The notes: a model not told the origin generated them from the sequence alone. Positions 17,606-27,212 are shown, numbered from the stretch's first letter. The stretch: DNA of 64,000 nucleotides from JANQRA01 sp035249605 (GCA_035249605.1 DATFGI010000026.1:51311-115310), one strand, 5' to 3'. Numbers and translations are program-made.

Positions 17606-17956
17606 TCACTGACCACCTTCGAGAACTGCATCGACCGATCGGCTGAAGTCCCGCCACTCGGCTCGCCACGTTTCCAGCGTCTCCTTGCCCTTGGGGGACA
17701 TCCGGTAGTACTTGCGCGCCGGTCCCTCCGAGCTCTGCACCAAGTAACCCTCGATCATCCCCTGCTTCTGGAGACGGGAGAGGAGGGGATAGATCGAGCC
17801 CTCGCTGGCCAGATCGAGCCCACGTCGTCTCAGCTTGCTCACCATCTCGTACCCATAGGAGGCCTCCTCATGGATGACTGAAAGTAGACACATGTCGAGC
17901 ACCCCGTGCAGGAGCTGGGTGGTGTGCCCCCCCTGTTTAGCACCTCCAGGTACCAT
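17606..17956 (-). CDS. PadR-family transcriptional regulator
   Basis: 116 residues with the PadR winged helix (LLHGVLDMCLLSVIHEEASYGYEM ... EGSIYPLLSRLQKQGMIEG) and short C-terminal helices. PadR proteins repress envelope-stress or multidrug genes and usually their own operon. The ATG at 17956 (MVPGGAKQ) is chosen because a TTGGCT-17-TATTAT promoter ends 7 nt before it; a longer frame is open upstream but lacks a family-like sequence. It is cotranscribed with the HAAS-NfeD and slipin genes. Confidence 0.9.
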   Translation of the reverse strand: MVPGGAKQGGHTTQLLHGVLDMCLLSVIHEEASYGYEMVSKLRRRGLDLASEGSIYPLLSRLQKQGMIEGYLVQSSEGPARKYYRMSPKGKETLETWRAEWRDFSRSVDAVLEGGQ

Positions 17957-17992
17957 GCAGAACATAATACCTGGAGCCACCAGGGAAGCCAA
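17944..17992 (-). promoter_or_regulatory. padR promoter overlapped by a 9-bp inverted repeat (autoregulatory operator)
   Basis: Read on the minus strand: -35 TTGGCT (17992-17987), 17-nt spacer, -10 TATTAT (17969-17964), then 7 nt to the ATG at 17956, so the mRNA should be leaderless. A perfect inverted repeat, CTCCAGGTA (17944-17952) and TACCTGGAG (17968-17976) with a 15-nt centre, covers the end of the spacer, the -10 and the start codon. A PadR dimer bound here would block its own transcription. Confidence 0.6.
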
Positions 17993-18016
17993 AACGACAG
18001 GTGACACGGCCCGGGC

Positions 18017-18065
18017 AAAGCCAGGGTTGCCAGCGTCGCTCAGCGACGCCACGAACCCTGGGTTG
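18017..18065. promoter_or_regulatory. Paired GAACCC-N-GGGTTC palindromes upstream of clpB
   Basis: One near-perfect copy, GAACCCTGGGTTG (18053-18065), and one degenerate copy (18017-18029, 10 of 13 matches), centres 36 bp apart, between divergent padR and clpB. An additional AGCGTCGCT/AGCGACGC symmetry lies between them. The right copy sits where the -35 of a TACACT (18074-18079) promoter would be. The same paired arrangement occurs before ridA at 55626-55677. Confidence 0.5.
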
Positions 18066-18090
18066 CGCTTCTTTACACTGGACCCAACCC

Positions 18091-20628
18091 ATGAATCCTG
18101 AGAAGCTGACTTCCCGGACCCGCGAGGCGTTGGTTGGCGCGACCAATTTGGCCCGTGAGCACAATCACGCCGCGGTGATGCCCGAGCATCTCGGGCTCGC
18201 CCTGCTCGCCCAGACCGAGGGCCTGGTCTATCCGCTCCTCGATCGGCTCGGAGTGTCCCCTCTCGACTTGCGGCGGACCCTGGAGTCGAAGCTCGACGCC
18301 CAGCCCCATGTCTACGGGGACGCCGAGGTATCCACCTCCAACGAGTTGTCCCGAATCCTCACCGAGGCAGATCGGACTCGTGCCTCGATGAACGACGACT
18401 ACCTGTCGGTGGAGCACCTCCTCCTCGCCCTCGCCCCGACCCTCGGTCTCGACGCCAACGCCCTCGCCGACGCGGTCGAGGCGGTGCGGGGTGGCCGAAG
18501 GGTCACCAGTGAGGATCCCGAGTCGACGATGAACGCCCTCGAGCAGTACGGGCGCGATCTGACCGCCGTTGCCCGTCAGGGCAAGCTCGACCCGGTGATC
18601 GGCCGTGACGACGAGATCCGCCGGGTGATCCAGGTTCTCTCCCGGCGAACCAAGAACAACCCGGTTCTCATCGGTGAACCGGGAGTGGGCAAGACCGCCA
18701 TCGTCGAAGGCCTGGCCCGCCGGGTTGCGGACGGCGACGTGCCCGAGGGTCTGAAGACCAAGCGAATCGTCGCCCTCGACCTGGGCTCGATGGTGGCCGG
18801 GGCCAAGTACCGGGGGGAGTTCGAGGAGCGTCTCAAAGCGGTCCTCGACGAGATCAAGCAGTCCGAAGGCGAGGTGATCACGTTCCTCGACGAGCTCCAC
18901 ACGTTGGTCGGCGCCGGCGCGGCCGAGGGCGCCATGGACGCTTCCAACATGCTCAAGCCGATGCTGGCTCGCGGCGAGTTGCGTCTGATAGGTGCCACCA
19001 CGCTCGACGAGTACCGAAAGCACATCGAGAAGGACGCTGCGTTGGAGCGGCGCTTCCAGCCGGTCCTCGTCGAGCCGCCCACCGTCGAGGAGACGATCGG
19101 GATCCTTCGTGGCCTCAAGGAGCGTTATGAGGTGCACCACGGTGTGCGCATAACCGACTCGGCGCTGGTGGCCGCCGCGGTGCTCTCCGATCGCTATATC
19201 ACCGCCCGATTCCTCCCGGACAAGGCCATCGACCTGATCGACGAGTCGGCCTCCCGACTCCGCATCGAGATCGACTCCATGCCAGAGGAGATTGACGAGC
19301 TCACCCGTCGCCGCATCCAGCTCGAGATCGAGCGGGAGGCACTGAAGAAGGAGAAGGACAAGGCTTCTCGGGAGCGTCTCGCCGGTGTGGAGCAGGAGAT
19401 CGCCGACCTCACCGAGGAGATCAACTCACTGACCGCCCGCTGGGATCTGGAGAAGGAAGTCATAACCGCCATTCGCCGCCTCAAGGGCCGCATCGAGGAG
19501 GCGCGCAACCAGGCTGATCTGGCCGAACGCGCCGGCGATCTGGGCAAGGCCGCCGAGCTCCGCTACGGGACCATCACCGAGCTGACCACCGAACTGGGGG
19601 AGCAGGAGCGAGAGCTGGCCCGGCTTCACGAGCAGGGCAGCATGCTCTCCGAGGAGGTGACCGAGGAAGACGTCGCCGAGGTGGTGTCCCGCTGGACCGG
19701 TATCCCTCTTTCCAAGCTGATGGAGGGCGAGACCGAGAAGCTGATCCAGTTGGAGAGCCAGCTCCACCAGCGAGTGGTGGGACAGGATGCCGCGGTAGAG
19801 GCCGTGGCCAACGCCGTCCGTCGCAGCCGCGCCGGCCTCTCCGACCCGAATCGGCCCGTGGGGTCGTTTCTCTTCCTCGGTCCCACCGGTGTCGGCAAGA
19901 CCGAGCTGGCACGGGCTCTTGCCGGGTTCCTTTTCGACGACGAGCGCTCGATGGTGCGCATCGACATGTCCGAGTACATGGAGAAGCACTCGGTCAGTCG
20001 GCTGATCGGGGCACCACCGGGCTATGTCGGCTACGACGAGGGCGGTCAGCTGACCGAGGCGGTGCGCCGCCGTCCCTATTCGGTGGTGCTCCTCGACGAG
20101 GTGGAGAAGGCAAATCCGGAGGTCTTCAACGTGCTGCTCCAGCTCCTCGACGACGGGCGTCTCACCGATGGCCATGGCCGGACGGTGGATTTCACCAATG
20201 TCGTGTTGATAATGACCTCCAACCTGGGTTCGCAGTTCATAGATCCCGAGCTGCCCCGGGAGGTGGTCGAGGAGCGGGTCCTTGGAGCTGTGCGGGAGGC
20301 GTTCCGTCCCGAGTTCCTCAACCGGATCGACGACGTCATCGTCTTCGACAAGCTGAGTCGGGAGGACTTGCGTCAGATCGTGGAGATCCAGATGGAGTCG
20401 CTCCGTCGCCGGCTTGCCGACCGTGGGATCGAGCTGGCGGTCACCGACGAGGCCCTGGACCTGCTTGCCGACCGGGGCTACGACCCGGTTTACGGGGCCC
20501 GGCCGCTGAAGCGTGTCCTGCAAAAGGACCTCGCGGATCCCATAGCCATCGCCATCCTCGAGGGTCGGTTCACCGAAGGGGACACGGTCAAGGTGATGGT
20601 GGAGGAGGGCGAGCTGGCCTTGGGCTGA
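18091..20628 (+). CDS. clpB: ATP-dependent disaggregase ClpB
   Basis: Hexameric AAA+ chaperone that extracts polypeptides from aggregates and hands them to DnaK. 845 residues: Clp_N repeats (about 1-145), first AAA+ module with Walker A GEPGVGKT (195-202), coiled-coil M domain (about 400-520), second AAA+ module with GPTGVGKT (597-604), and the C-terminal D2-small domain. No ClpC-type P-loop for ClpP docking was seen. Start is the ATG of MNPEKLT; a 30-codon upstream opening would run through the palindromic control region. TACACT lies 11 nt before the ATG. No HspR-type HAIR box is visible here. Confidence 0.96.
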   Translation: MNPEKLTSRTREALVGATNLAREHNHAAVMPEHLGLALLAQTEGLVYPLLDRLGVSPLDLRRTLESKLDAQPHVYGDAEVSTSNELSRILTEADRTRASMNDDYLSVEHLLLALAPTLGLDANALADAVEAVRGGRRVTSEDPESTMNALEQYGRDLTAVARQGKLDPVIGRDDEIRRVIQVLSRRTKNNPVLIGEPGVGKTAIVEGLARRVADGDVPEGLKTKRIVALDLGSMVAGAKYRGEFEERLKAVLDEIKQSEGEVITFLDELHTLVGAGAAEGAMDASNMLKPMLARGELRLIGATTLDEYRKHIEKDAALERRFQPVLVEPPTVEETIGILRGLKERYEVHHGVRITDSALVAAAVLSDRYITARFLPDKAIDLIDESASRLRIEIDSMPEEIDELTRRRIQLEIEREALKKEKDKASRERLAGVEQEIADLTEEINSLTARWDLEKEVITAIRRLKGRIEEARNQADLAERAGDLGKAAELRYGTITELTTELGEQERELARLHEQGSMLSEEVTEEDVAEVVSRWTGIPLSKLMEGETEKLIQLESQLHQRVVGQDAAVEAVANAVRRSRAGLSDPNRPVGSFLFLGPTGVGKTELARALAGFLFDDERSMVRIDMSEYMEKHSVSRLIGAPPGYVGYDEGGQLTEAVRRRPYSVVLLDEVEKANPEVFNVLLQLLDDGRLTDGHGRTVDFTNVVLIMTSNLGSQFIDPELPREVVEERVLGAVREAFRPEFLNRIDDVIVFDKLSREDLRQIVEIQMESLRRRLADRGIELAVTDEALDLLADRGYDPVYGARPLKRVLQKDLADPIAIAILEGRFTEGDTVKVMVEEGELALG

Positions 20629-20674
20629 CCGCCCTGGCCCGCTGTCGACTCGTCGCAGGTGGCAGACCCGACCG

Positions 20675-21118
20675 CTAACCCAGAGGTTCTTCCCGATCCG
20701 CCCGGGTCTCGCCGTGGCCCACCTCCTGGATGACCCAGGTATTGCCGTCGGGGTCACTGAACCCCGAGAAGCTCCCGTAGTTGGACCGTTCGGGATGGGG
20801 ACCGTCCACCCATCCCTCCGGGCCCAAGTGACGGATCCCCTCGACCTCGATGCCACGCCCCTCCAACTCGGACACCGCCTCCTCGATGTCGGTCACCACC
20901 AGATGGGTTCCCCTGATCGCACCCGGCTCCCCCGTGCTCAGCCCGACGCCGAACGTGATCGAGCAGGACGACCCGGGTGGTGTCAGTTGCACCACCCGGA
21001 ACTGGTCACTCGCCCGGTGGTCGACATCGAGCACGAAGCCAACCTTTTGGTAGAACTGCTTGGCTCGGTCGACGTCGGACACCGGCAAGAGCACCAATTC
21101 CAGCCTCATGTCCACCAT
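20675..21118 (-). CDS. VOC-superfamily protein of the ArsR-AHSA1 operon
   Basis: 147 residues, single glyoxalase/VOC domain (LVLLPVSDVDRAKQFYQKVGF ... YGSFSGFSDPDGNTWVIQE). Metal-ligand positions are partly conserved, and the substrate is unknown. The ATG shares one base with the stop of the AHSA1 gene (TGATG); a second ATG at 21109 is possible. It is the third gene of a regulator-AHSA1-VOC operon, an arrangement often seen for small-molecule resistance or detoxification. It converges on clpB. Confidence 0.88.
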   Translation of the reverse strand: MVDMRLELVLLPVSDVDRAKQFYQKVGFVLDVDHRASDQFRVVQLTPPGSSCSITFGVGLSTGEPGAIRGTHLVVTDIEEAVSELEGRGIEVEGIRHLGPEGWVDGPHPERSNYGSFSGFSDPDGNTWVIQEVGHGETRADREEPLG

Positions 21119-21618
21119 CAGACGCTCTCCTCCAGCTCCCCGGCGAGGATCTCGTCGATCCGGTCCAGGCCATGCTGCAGACCTCCCTCCATCCCGGAGG
21201 CGATGATGGCGTCACGGGTCTCGGTGGTCTCACATTGCACCAGGACCCTCATGATGGTGATCCCATCTCGCTCCTCGAGTGTGAGCGTGTTGAGAGTCGC
21301 CGAGTCCGGATAGGGGGCGAAGATCTCGGTGGAGACCAGACGACGGGGACGATCGATCTCCTTGAACTCGCCGTAGAAGTCGATCTCGCCAAGTTCCTCG
21401 TTCACCGACACGTAGTGCCATTTGCCCCCGACCCTGAGGTCGACCTCGCAAACCGTCATCGGGTCGGATTCCCAGCCCCACCAATTGCGGACGTGCTCGG
21501 GTCTGGTCCAGACGTCGAACACCAGCTCGGCCGGTGCGTCGAACTCCCTGGTGATCAGGATCTCGGTGTCGGAGGGCAGGGTCACCTTGGCGGTGCCTGT
21601 CCTGTCGATGGTCTTCAT
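21118..21618 (-). CDS. AHSA1/SRPBCC-family protein
   Basis: 166 residues with the START-like hydrophobic-cavity fold of activator-of-Hsp90 homologues: ITREFDAPAELVFDVWT, then WGWESDPMTVCEVDLRVGG. The bacterial role is unclear; members bind small hydrophobic ligands. Start ATG overlaps the ArsR stop by 4 nt. The pairing with an ArsR repressor and a VOC protein suggests a ligand-responsive operon. Confidence 0.9.
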   Translation of the reverse strand: MKTIDRTGTAKVTLPSDTEILITREFDAPAELVFDVWTRPEHVRNWWGWESDPMTVCEVDLRVGGKWHYVSVNEELGEIDFYGEFKEIDRPRRLVSTEIFAPYPDSATLNTLTLEERDGITIMRVLVQCETTETRDAIIASGMEGGLQHGLDRIDEILAGELEESV

Positions 21619-21953
21619 CGCGTTTCCTTTCGCTGTAGCTCGTCGAGATAGACGTCGAGCCGGTCCATTTGCTCGTTCCAGTGTCTCTCGTACTCCTTCA
21701 CCCAATGGTGGATGGGCTGCAGTGCCGTGGCGTCGAGCCGATAGAGACGTCTTCGCCCCGCGGCTCTCGATCTCACCAGCCCCACCTCCTTGAGGATCCT
21801 GAGGTGTTTGGAAACCAGGGGTTGGGACATCTCCACCACCTGGGCGATCTCGTTCACGGAGAGCTCGCCGTCGGCGAGGACGTCGAGGATCTCCCTCCGC
21901 CGCGGCTCCGCGACGGCGTTGAAGGCGTCGGTGGTGGTCGCGGCTCTCGCCAT
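21615..21953 (-). CDS. ArsR-family transcriptional repressor
   Basis: 112 residues with a winged helix (AEPRRREILDVL, MSQPLVSKHLRILKEVGLV) and no cysteine-based metal site (no CVC pattern), so it is of the non-metal type that commonly controls AHSA1 genes. The ATG at 21953 is preferred over in-frame codons upstream because a TTGACA-18-TATGGT promoter ends 6 nt before it. First gene of the three-gene operon and divergent from a thioesterase gene. Confidence 0.92.
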   Translation of the reverse strand: MARAATTTDAFNAVAEPRRREILDVLADGELSVNEIAQVVEMSQPLVSKHLRILKEVGLVRSRAAGRRRLYRLDATALQPIHHWVKEYERHWNEQMDRLDVYLDELQRKETR

Positions 21954-21959
21954 GGGAGG

Positions 21960-21989
21960 ACCATACATAACCATATAGGCATATGTCAA
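21960..21989 (-). promoter_or_regulatory. Leaderless promoter and probable operator of the ArsR operon
   Basis: Minus strand: consensus -35 TTGACA (21989-21984), 18-nt spacer, -10 TATGGT (21965-21960), 6 nt to the ATG. The spacer is an A/T-rich island containing CATAT-GCCT-ATATG symmetry, a plausible ArsR self-binding site between -35 and -10. Confidence 0.6.
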
Positions 21990-21993
21990 CACC

Positions 21994-21999
21994 TAGTCT
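21994..21999 (+). promoter_or_regulatory. Candidate -10 box for the PaaI-like gene
   Basis: TAGTCT ends 6 nt before the ATG at 22006, with no Shine-Dalgarno. No convincing -35 is seen. The promoter would lie back to back with that of arsR. Confidence 0.4.
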
Positions 22000-22005
22000 G
22001 TCCCT

Positions 22006-22410
22006 ATGGCCCATCCGGATCTGACCGCGCTGACCCACCAGCAGATGCCATTGACCGAGTTGCTCCGGCTCGAGATGGATGTCGCCGGGCCCGACGGGGT
22101 CACGGCGCGCGCCGAGTGGAGAGAGGAGTACTGCACCGCGGCCGGAGTGCTCCACGGTGGTTATCTGATGGCATTGGCCGATTCGGTAGGGGCGCTCTGC
22201 GCCTTCCACAACCTCACCGACGGTGCCAGCACCGCGACCATCGAGTCGAAGACAAACTTCTTCCGGCCGGTCCGATCAGGGCAGGTGAAGTTCCGGGCAA
22301 CCCCGGTTCACCTTGGGCGCACGGTGATAGTCGTGCAGACCGATGCCACCGACGACCAGGGCAAACTGATCACCCGCACCACCCAGAGCCAGTCGGTGGT
22401 GCCGGGCTAG
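22006..22410 (+). CDS. PaaI-type hotdog thioesterase
   Basis: 134 residues. Hotdog fold with the PaaI/4-hydroxybenzoyl-CoA-type signature VLHGGYLMALADS and a C-terminal strand pattern (TIESKTNFFRPVRSG). These enzymes hydrolyse aryl- or acyl-CoA thioesters; the substrate cannot be read. A related gene occurs at 62239-62646. It is divergent from the ArsR operon, with 52 bp between starts. Confidence 0.88.
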   Translation: MAHPDLTALTHQQMPLTELLRLEMDVAGPDGVTARAEWREEYCTAAGVLHGGYLMALADSVGALCAFHNLTDGASTATIESKTNFFRPVRSGQVKFRATPVHLGRTVIVVQTDATDDQGKLITRTTQSQSVVPG

Positions 22411-22459
22411 AAGTCGCTGGTGCCCATCGACCTGCGGCCACCATCGAGCCGAAACGCAA

Positions 22460-22732
22460 TCAGAAGGGCTGCTCGCCGAAGCCGGTGACCGTCGATGTCG
22501 CCTTCTCGCCGACGACCCCCCGGGGGACGAGCTGGGCTTTGCCCCGACCTTGGTCGGGGATCTCCAAGTACACGACCAGGGCCTTGCCGGCCACGGCACT
22601 CCCGTCGAGGGTCTGGACCACTCCCTTCCAGTTGCCCATCTCGTGGTCGGTCTCGAGAGCGGCAACGCCGGTGGTCAGGAGGACCCCGTCGTCACCGAGG
22701 ATGCGGACGGCCCCCTCGAAGGAGTCGGCCAT
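22460..22732 (-). CDS. Small protein coupled to hspR, unknown function
   Basis: 90 residues, no membrane segment or Cys cluster. A beta-rich pattern is suggested (AVRILGDDGVLLTTGVAAL, KALVVYLEIPD). Its ATG shares one base with the hspR stop (TGATG; an in-frame TTG lies one codon earlier), so it is translated with HspR and belongs to the dnaK operon. I do not recognise the family. Frame, tight coupling and the lack of any alternative gene here support it being real. Confidence 0.6.
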   Translation of the reverse strand: MADSFEGAVRILGDDGVLLTTGVAALETDHEMGNWKGVVQTLDGSAVAGKALVVYLEIPDQGRGKAQLVPRGVVGEKATSTVTGFGEQPF

Positions 22733-23103
22733 CAACCGTCCCTGCCATAGATGGTCCTGATCTGGCTGCGCAGCACGATCTCGGATCGCCCGGCGTGCTC
22801 GGCGGCTTCCTCGAGATCCTCGATCTTGTCACGTAGGCGGTCGAGCTTTCGCTTCAGCCGTCTGTTCTCCTCTTGGAGGACGAGCACCCGACGGACGCCC
22901 TCCAGATTCATTCCCTGGTTGGTCATATCCTGGATGAGCTGGAGCCGCTCGATGTCCTCTTGGGAGTACCGCCGGGTGCCGCCCGGTGTTCGGAAGGGAT
23001 CGATCAGCCCTTTCCGCTCGTAGATGCGGAGGGTCTGTGGGTGCATGCCGGCCAGCTCGGCGGCTACCGAGATGACGAACACCGCTCGCTGCGAATCAGT
23101 CAT
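22732..23103 (-). CDS. hspR: Heat-shock repressor HspR (MerR family)
   Basis: 123 residues: MerR-type winged helix (VISVAAELAGMHPQTLRIYERKGLI ... RYSQEDIERLQLI) and a coiled-coil tail. HspR binds HAIR inverted repeats and represses the dnaK operon, using DnaK as co-repressor. The gene follows dnaJ by 13 nt, as in other actinobacteria. A HAIR-like site is present before dnaK (26690-26710). Confidence 0.94.
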   Translation of the reverse strand: MTDSQRAVFVISVAAELAGMHPQTLRIYERKGLIDPFRTPGGTRRYSQEDIERLQLIQDMTNQGMNLEGVRRVLVLQEENRRLKRKLDRLRDKIEDLEEAAEHAGRSEIVLRSQIRTIYGRDG

Positions 23104-23116
23104 GGCGTAACCCCAA

Positions 23117-24247
23117 TCATCTCAGATGAGACCTGATGTCGTCGGTCTCATGGGCGGCCAATTCTTCGAGGAGCCGCTTCTCGTCCTTGCTCACCTTCTT
23201 GGGCACGGCCACCTCAACGGTCACCAGGAGATCGCCGGGCCGGCCCTTGTCCGGGATGATCCCCTTTCCCCGAACCCGGAATGTCTTCCCGGATGGGGTT
23301 CCCGACGGGATCTTCACCTTGACCCCACCGTTGAGGGTGGGAACGTCGATCTTGGTACCGAGGGCGGCTTCTGTGTAGGTGATCGGGATCCTGAGGGTGA
23401 GATCGTTGCCCTTGCGTCCGAAGGTCCGGCTCGGAGTGACGTGGATGCGGACCATGAGGTCGCCCGGAGGCCCGCCGAATGATCCCGGGGCACCCTTGCC
23501 CCGGACCCGGAGGGTCTGGCCATCCTTGACCCCGGCGGGCACCTTGAGCTTCACCTGTCGCCGTCGGTTCTCCGTGCCCGACCCCCGGCACTTGGTGCAT
23601 GGTGTCTCGATGAGACGACCCGAGCCCCCGCACTGTGGGCAAGCCTGGGAGAAAGAGAACAGACCCTGATTCTGTGCCACCATCCCACGGCCGCCGCAGG
23701 TGGGGCAGGTGGTCACAGTCGAGCCGGGCTCGGCACCCGAGCCCCCGCACCGGGAGCAGGGGGCGGCCCCCTCCAGGTTCACCTGGGTGGTGACCCCGAA
23801 CGCGGCGTCCTCGAACCCGATGGAGAGCTCGGTGACCAGGTCGGCGCCCTTCGCCGGGCCGGAACGGGATCGCTGCTGCGAGCCGAAACCGAATAGATCG
23901 CCGATCCCGCCAAACCCACCAAGCAGGTCTTGGAGGTCCTCGACCCGCACCTGCTGGCCACCAAAGCCACCGCCGGGGCCGCCCGGGCCTCCGAATCCCT
24001 GGAACCCGCCCGTCGCGGCGAGCCGGCGAACCTGGTCGTACTCCTTGCGCTGCTCGGTGTCGGAGAGGATGGAGTAGGCCTCCGAGATCTCCTTGAAGCG
24101 GTCCTCGGCGGCGGTGTCCCCGGGATTTGCATCGGGATGATGCTTCTGCGCCAGCTTGCGGTACGCCTTCTTGATCTCCTCGGGGGTGGCGCTCTCGGCC
24201 ACACCCAGGACCTCGTAGAAGTCCTTCTCGACCCAGTCGCGGTTCAT
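23117..24247 (-). CDS. dnaJ: Co-chaperone DnaJ
   Basis: J-domain protein that delivers unfolded clients to DnaK and stimulates its ATPase. 376 residues: J domain with HPD at 37-39, Gly/Phe-rich segment (about 80-115), four CxxCxGxG zinc repeats (CSRCGGSG, CPTCGGRG, CPQCGGSG, CTKCRGSG) and C-terminal client-binding domains. Start overlaps the grpE stop by 4 nt. Confidence 0.97.
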   Translation of the reverse strand: MNRDWVEKDFYEVLGVAESATPEEIKKAYRKLAQKHHPDANPGDTAAEDRFKEISEAYSILSDTEQRKEYDQVRRLAATGGFQGFGGPGGPGGGFGGQQVRVEDLQDLLGGFGGIGDLFGFGSQQRSRSGPAKGADLVTELSIGFEDAAFGVTTQVNLEGAAPCSRCGGSGAEPGSTVTTCPTCGGRGMVAQNQGLFSFSQACPQCGGSGRLIETPCTKCRGSGTENRRRQVKLKVPAGVKDGQTLRVRGKGAPGSFGGPPGDLMVRIHVTPSRTFGRKGNDLTLRIPITYTEAALGTKIDVPTLNGGVKVKIPSGTPSGKTFRVRGKGIIPDKGRPGDLLVTVEVAVPKKVSKDEKRLLEELAAHETDDIRSHLR

Positions 24248-24817
24248 GCCGTCGTCTCGAGGGCGACCAGGGCGGCCCTCAGCACCTTTCCTCTCAGCCG
24301 GTAGCCGCGACGCAACTCCTCGGCCACCATCAGCGAACCGCGTCCCTCCGGCGCTCCCACCGGTTCATGGATCTCGGGGTCGAACGGCTCCCCCACCGTG
24401 GGGATCACCTCGAGGCCCGCAGTCGCCAACGTGGCCAGCAGCTGCTCGCGTATGTTGAGCATCCCGGCATAGAGCTGTTTCTCGGTATCGGTCTTCGGCT
24501 GGGCGGAAAGGGCCGCGTCGAAGCTGTCCAGGACCGGCATCAGGCCCTGCACCACGTTCTCGGTGGCCCGGTCGAGACTGCTCGCCAAGTCCCGGGTGGC
24601 CCGTTTCCGGTAGTTGTCGAAGTCGGCGGCGACGCGCCTGAGATCGTCGAGGTACGAACTGGCCTCGTCCCGGGCGACCCGCAACTCGTCGAGGAGGAGC
24701 TGGATCGCCTCGTCCTCGGCAACGGGCAGCTCGAGGCCGAGCTCGTGGGGCTCGGCGTGCGCCGACTTCTCGACAGGAAGTGCCTCGACTACCTGCTCGG
24801 TGGTCTCCGGCTCGTGC

Positions 24818-24825
<8 letters not shown>
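24244..24825 (-). CDS. grpE: Nucleotide exchange factor GrpE
   Basis: 193 residues. Acidic unstructured N-terminus, long dimerising helix (about 40-95, DFDNYRKRATRDL) and C-terminal beta-wing with the signature GEPFDPEIHEPVGA. It releases ADP from DnaK. I start at the ATG of MSEHEPE, which overlaps the dnaK end by 8 nt; an in-frame ATG two codons earlier is equally possible. Lies between dnaK and dnaJ in the usual order. Confidence 0.95.
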
Positions 24826-26644
<1,819 letters not shown>

Positions 26645-26689
26645 TTTCGAGTCCTTCCAGTCAGGTTTGAGTCTCCTCAGATGTTACAA

Positions 26690-26710
26690 CCTGAGTCCGG
26701 TTGTATCAAG
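26690..26710 (-). promoter_or_regulatory. HAIR-like HspR operator before dnaK
   Basis: On the minus strand it reads CTTGATA, 7 nt, ACTCAGG. The known HAIR consensus is CTTGAGT-N7-ACTCAAG, so the halves match 5 and 6 of 7. A further ACTCAAA half-site lies about 20 nt downstream. TTGATA inside it may also serve as a -35. Similarity plus hspR in the same operon makes this the likely autoregulatory site. Confidence 0.65.
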
Positions 26711-26745
26711 TTCGGTGAGGGATCACTCCGGAGATATGCCCATGC

Positions 26746-27177
26746 TCAGGCGGCCAGGCTCTTGATGTACTCGACGAGGTCGGTGATCTGCTGCTCGTTG
26801 AGCTCATCGGCGTAGAAGGTGGGCATGATCGGCTCGTATCCATCGACGACCTGAGAGTTGGGGTCGACGATCGAGTTGAACAGGTAGGCGTCGTCGGCGA
26901 CCACCTCCTCACCGGAGGCGAGGGGACGGGTGGAGCCGGCGAGACCCTTCCAGGTCGGCCCCGATCCCGGGGTCCCGTCCACGGTGTGGCACTGACGACA
27001 GCCCTGCCCCTCGGCGAGGACCTGGCCTCGTGCCGCCGCCTCGGGGTCGACTGTGATCACCTGGGCAGTGGTATCGGTGCTGCCATCACCGAGGCTCTGG
27101 CCGGTGAAGAGGAACAACCCGATGCCAAGGCCCACCACTATCAGAAGGGCGAGCGCGCCTTCGGTCCAGCTGCTCAT
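26746..27177 (-). CDS. Membrane-anchored monohaem cytochrome c
   Basis: 143 residues. N-terminal membrane anchor (about 6-25), a short linker, then a class I cytochrome c domain with one haem site CRQCH (60-64) and a likely axial Met118 in PIMPTF. The domain resembles the cytochrome c of COX2-type or photosynthetic-style electron carriers. No oxidase genes are in the window, so the partner is unknown. Confidence 0.88.
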   Translation of the reverse strand: MSSWTEGALALLIVVGLGIGLFLFTGQSLGDGSTDTTAQVITVDPEAAARGQVLAEGQGCRQCHTVDGTPGSGPTWKGLAGSTRPLASGEEVVADDAYLFNSIVDPNSQVVDGYEPIMPTFYADELNEQQITDLVEYIKSLAA

Positions 27178-27186
27178 GAACGGTGA

Positions 27187-27192
27187 ACCGTA
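27187..27192 (-). promoter_or_regulatory. Candidate -10 box for the cytochrome c gene
   Basis: Minus strand TACGGT ends 9 nt before the ATG at 27177; no Shine-Dalgarno is visible. Confidence 0.4.
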
Positions 27193-27212
27193 GACACGAC
27201 GGTCGTCAAATA

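Noticed and set aside
18053..18080. ClgR-type operator before clpB or ridA
   Set aside because: The GTTCGC-N5-GCG pattern that I know for ClgR does not line up at either place (spacing off by two near 55672, absent near 18060).
18001..18090. 30-codon N-terminal extension of ClpB
   Set aside because: Encoded by the palindromic control region and unlike any ClpB N-terminus; the ATG at 18091 fits the family.
19426..20856. About 476-codon open frame antisense to clpB
   Set aside because: Shadow of the second AAA+ module; no independent domain or start signal.
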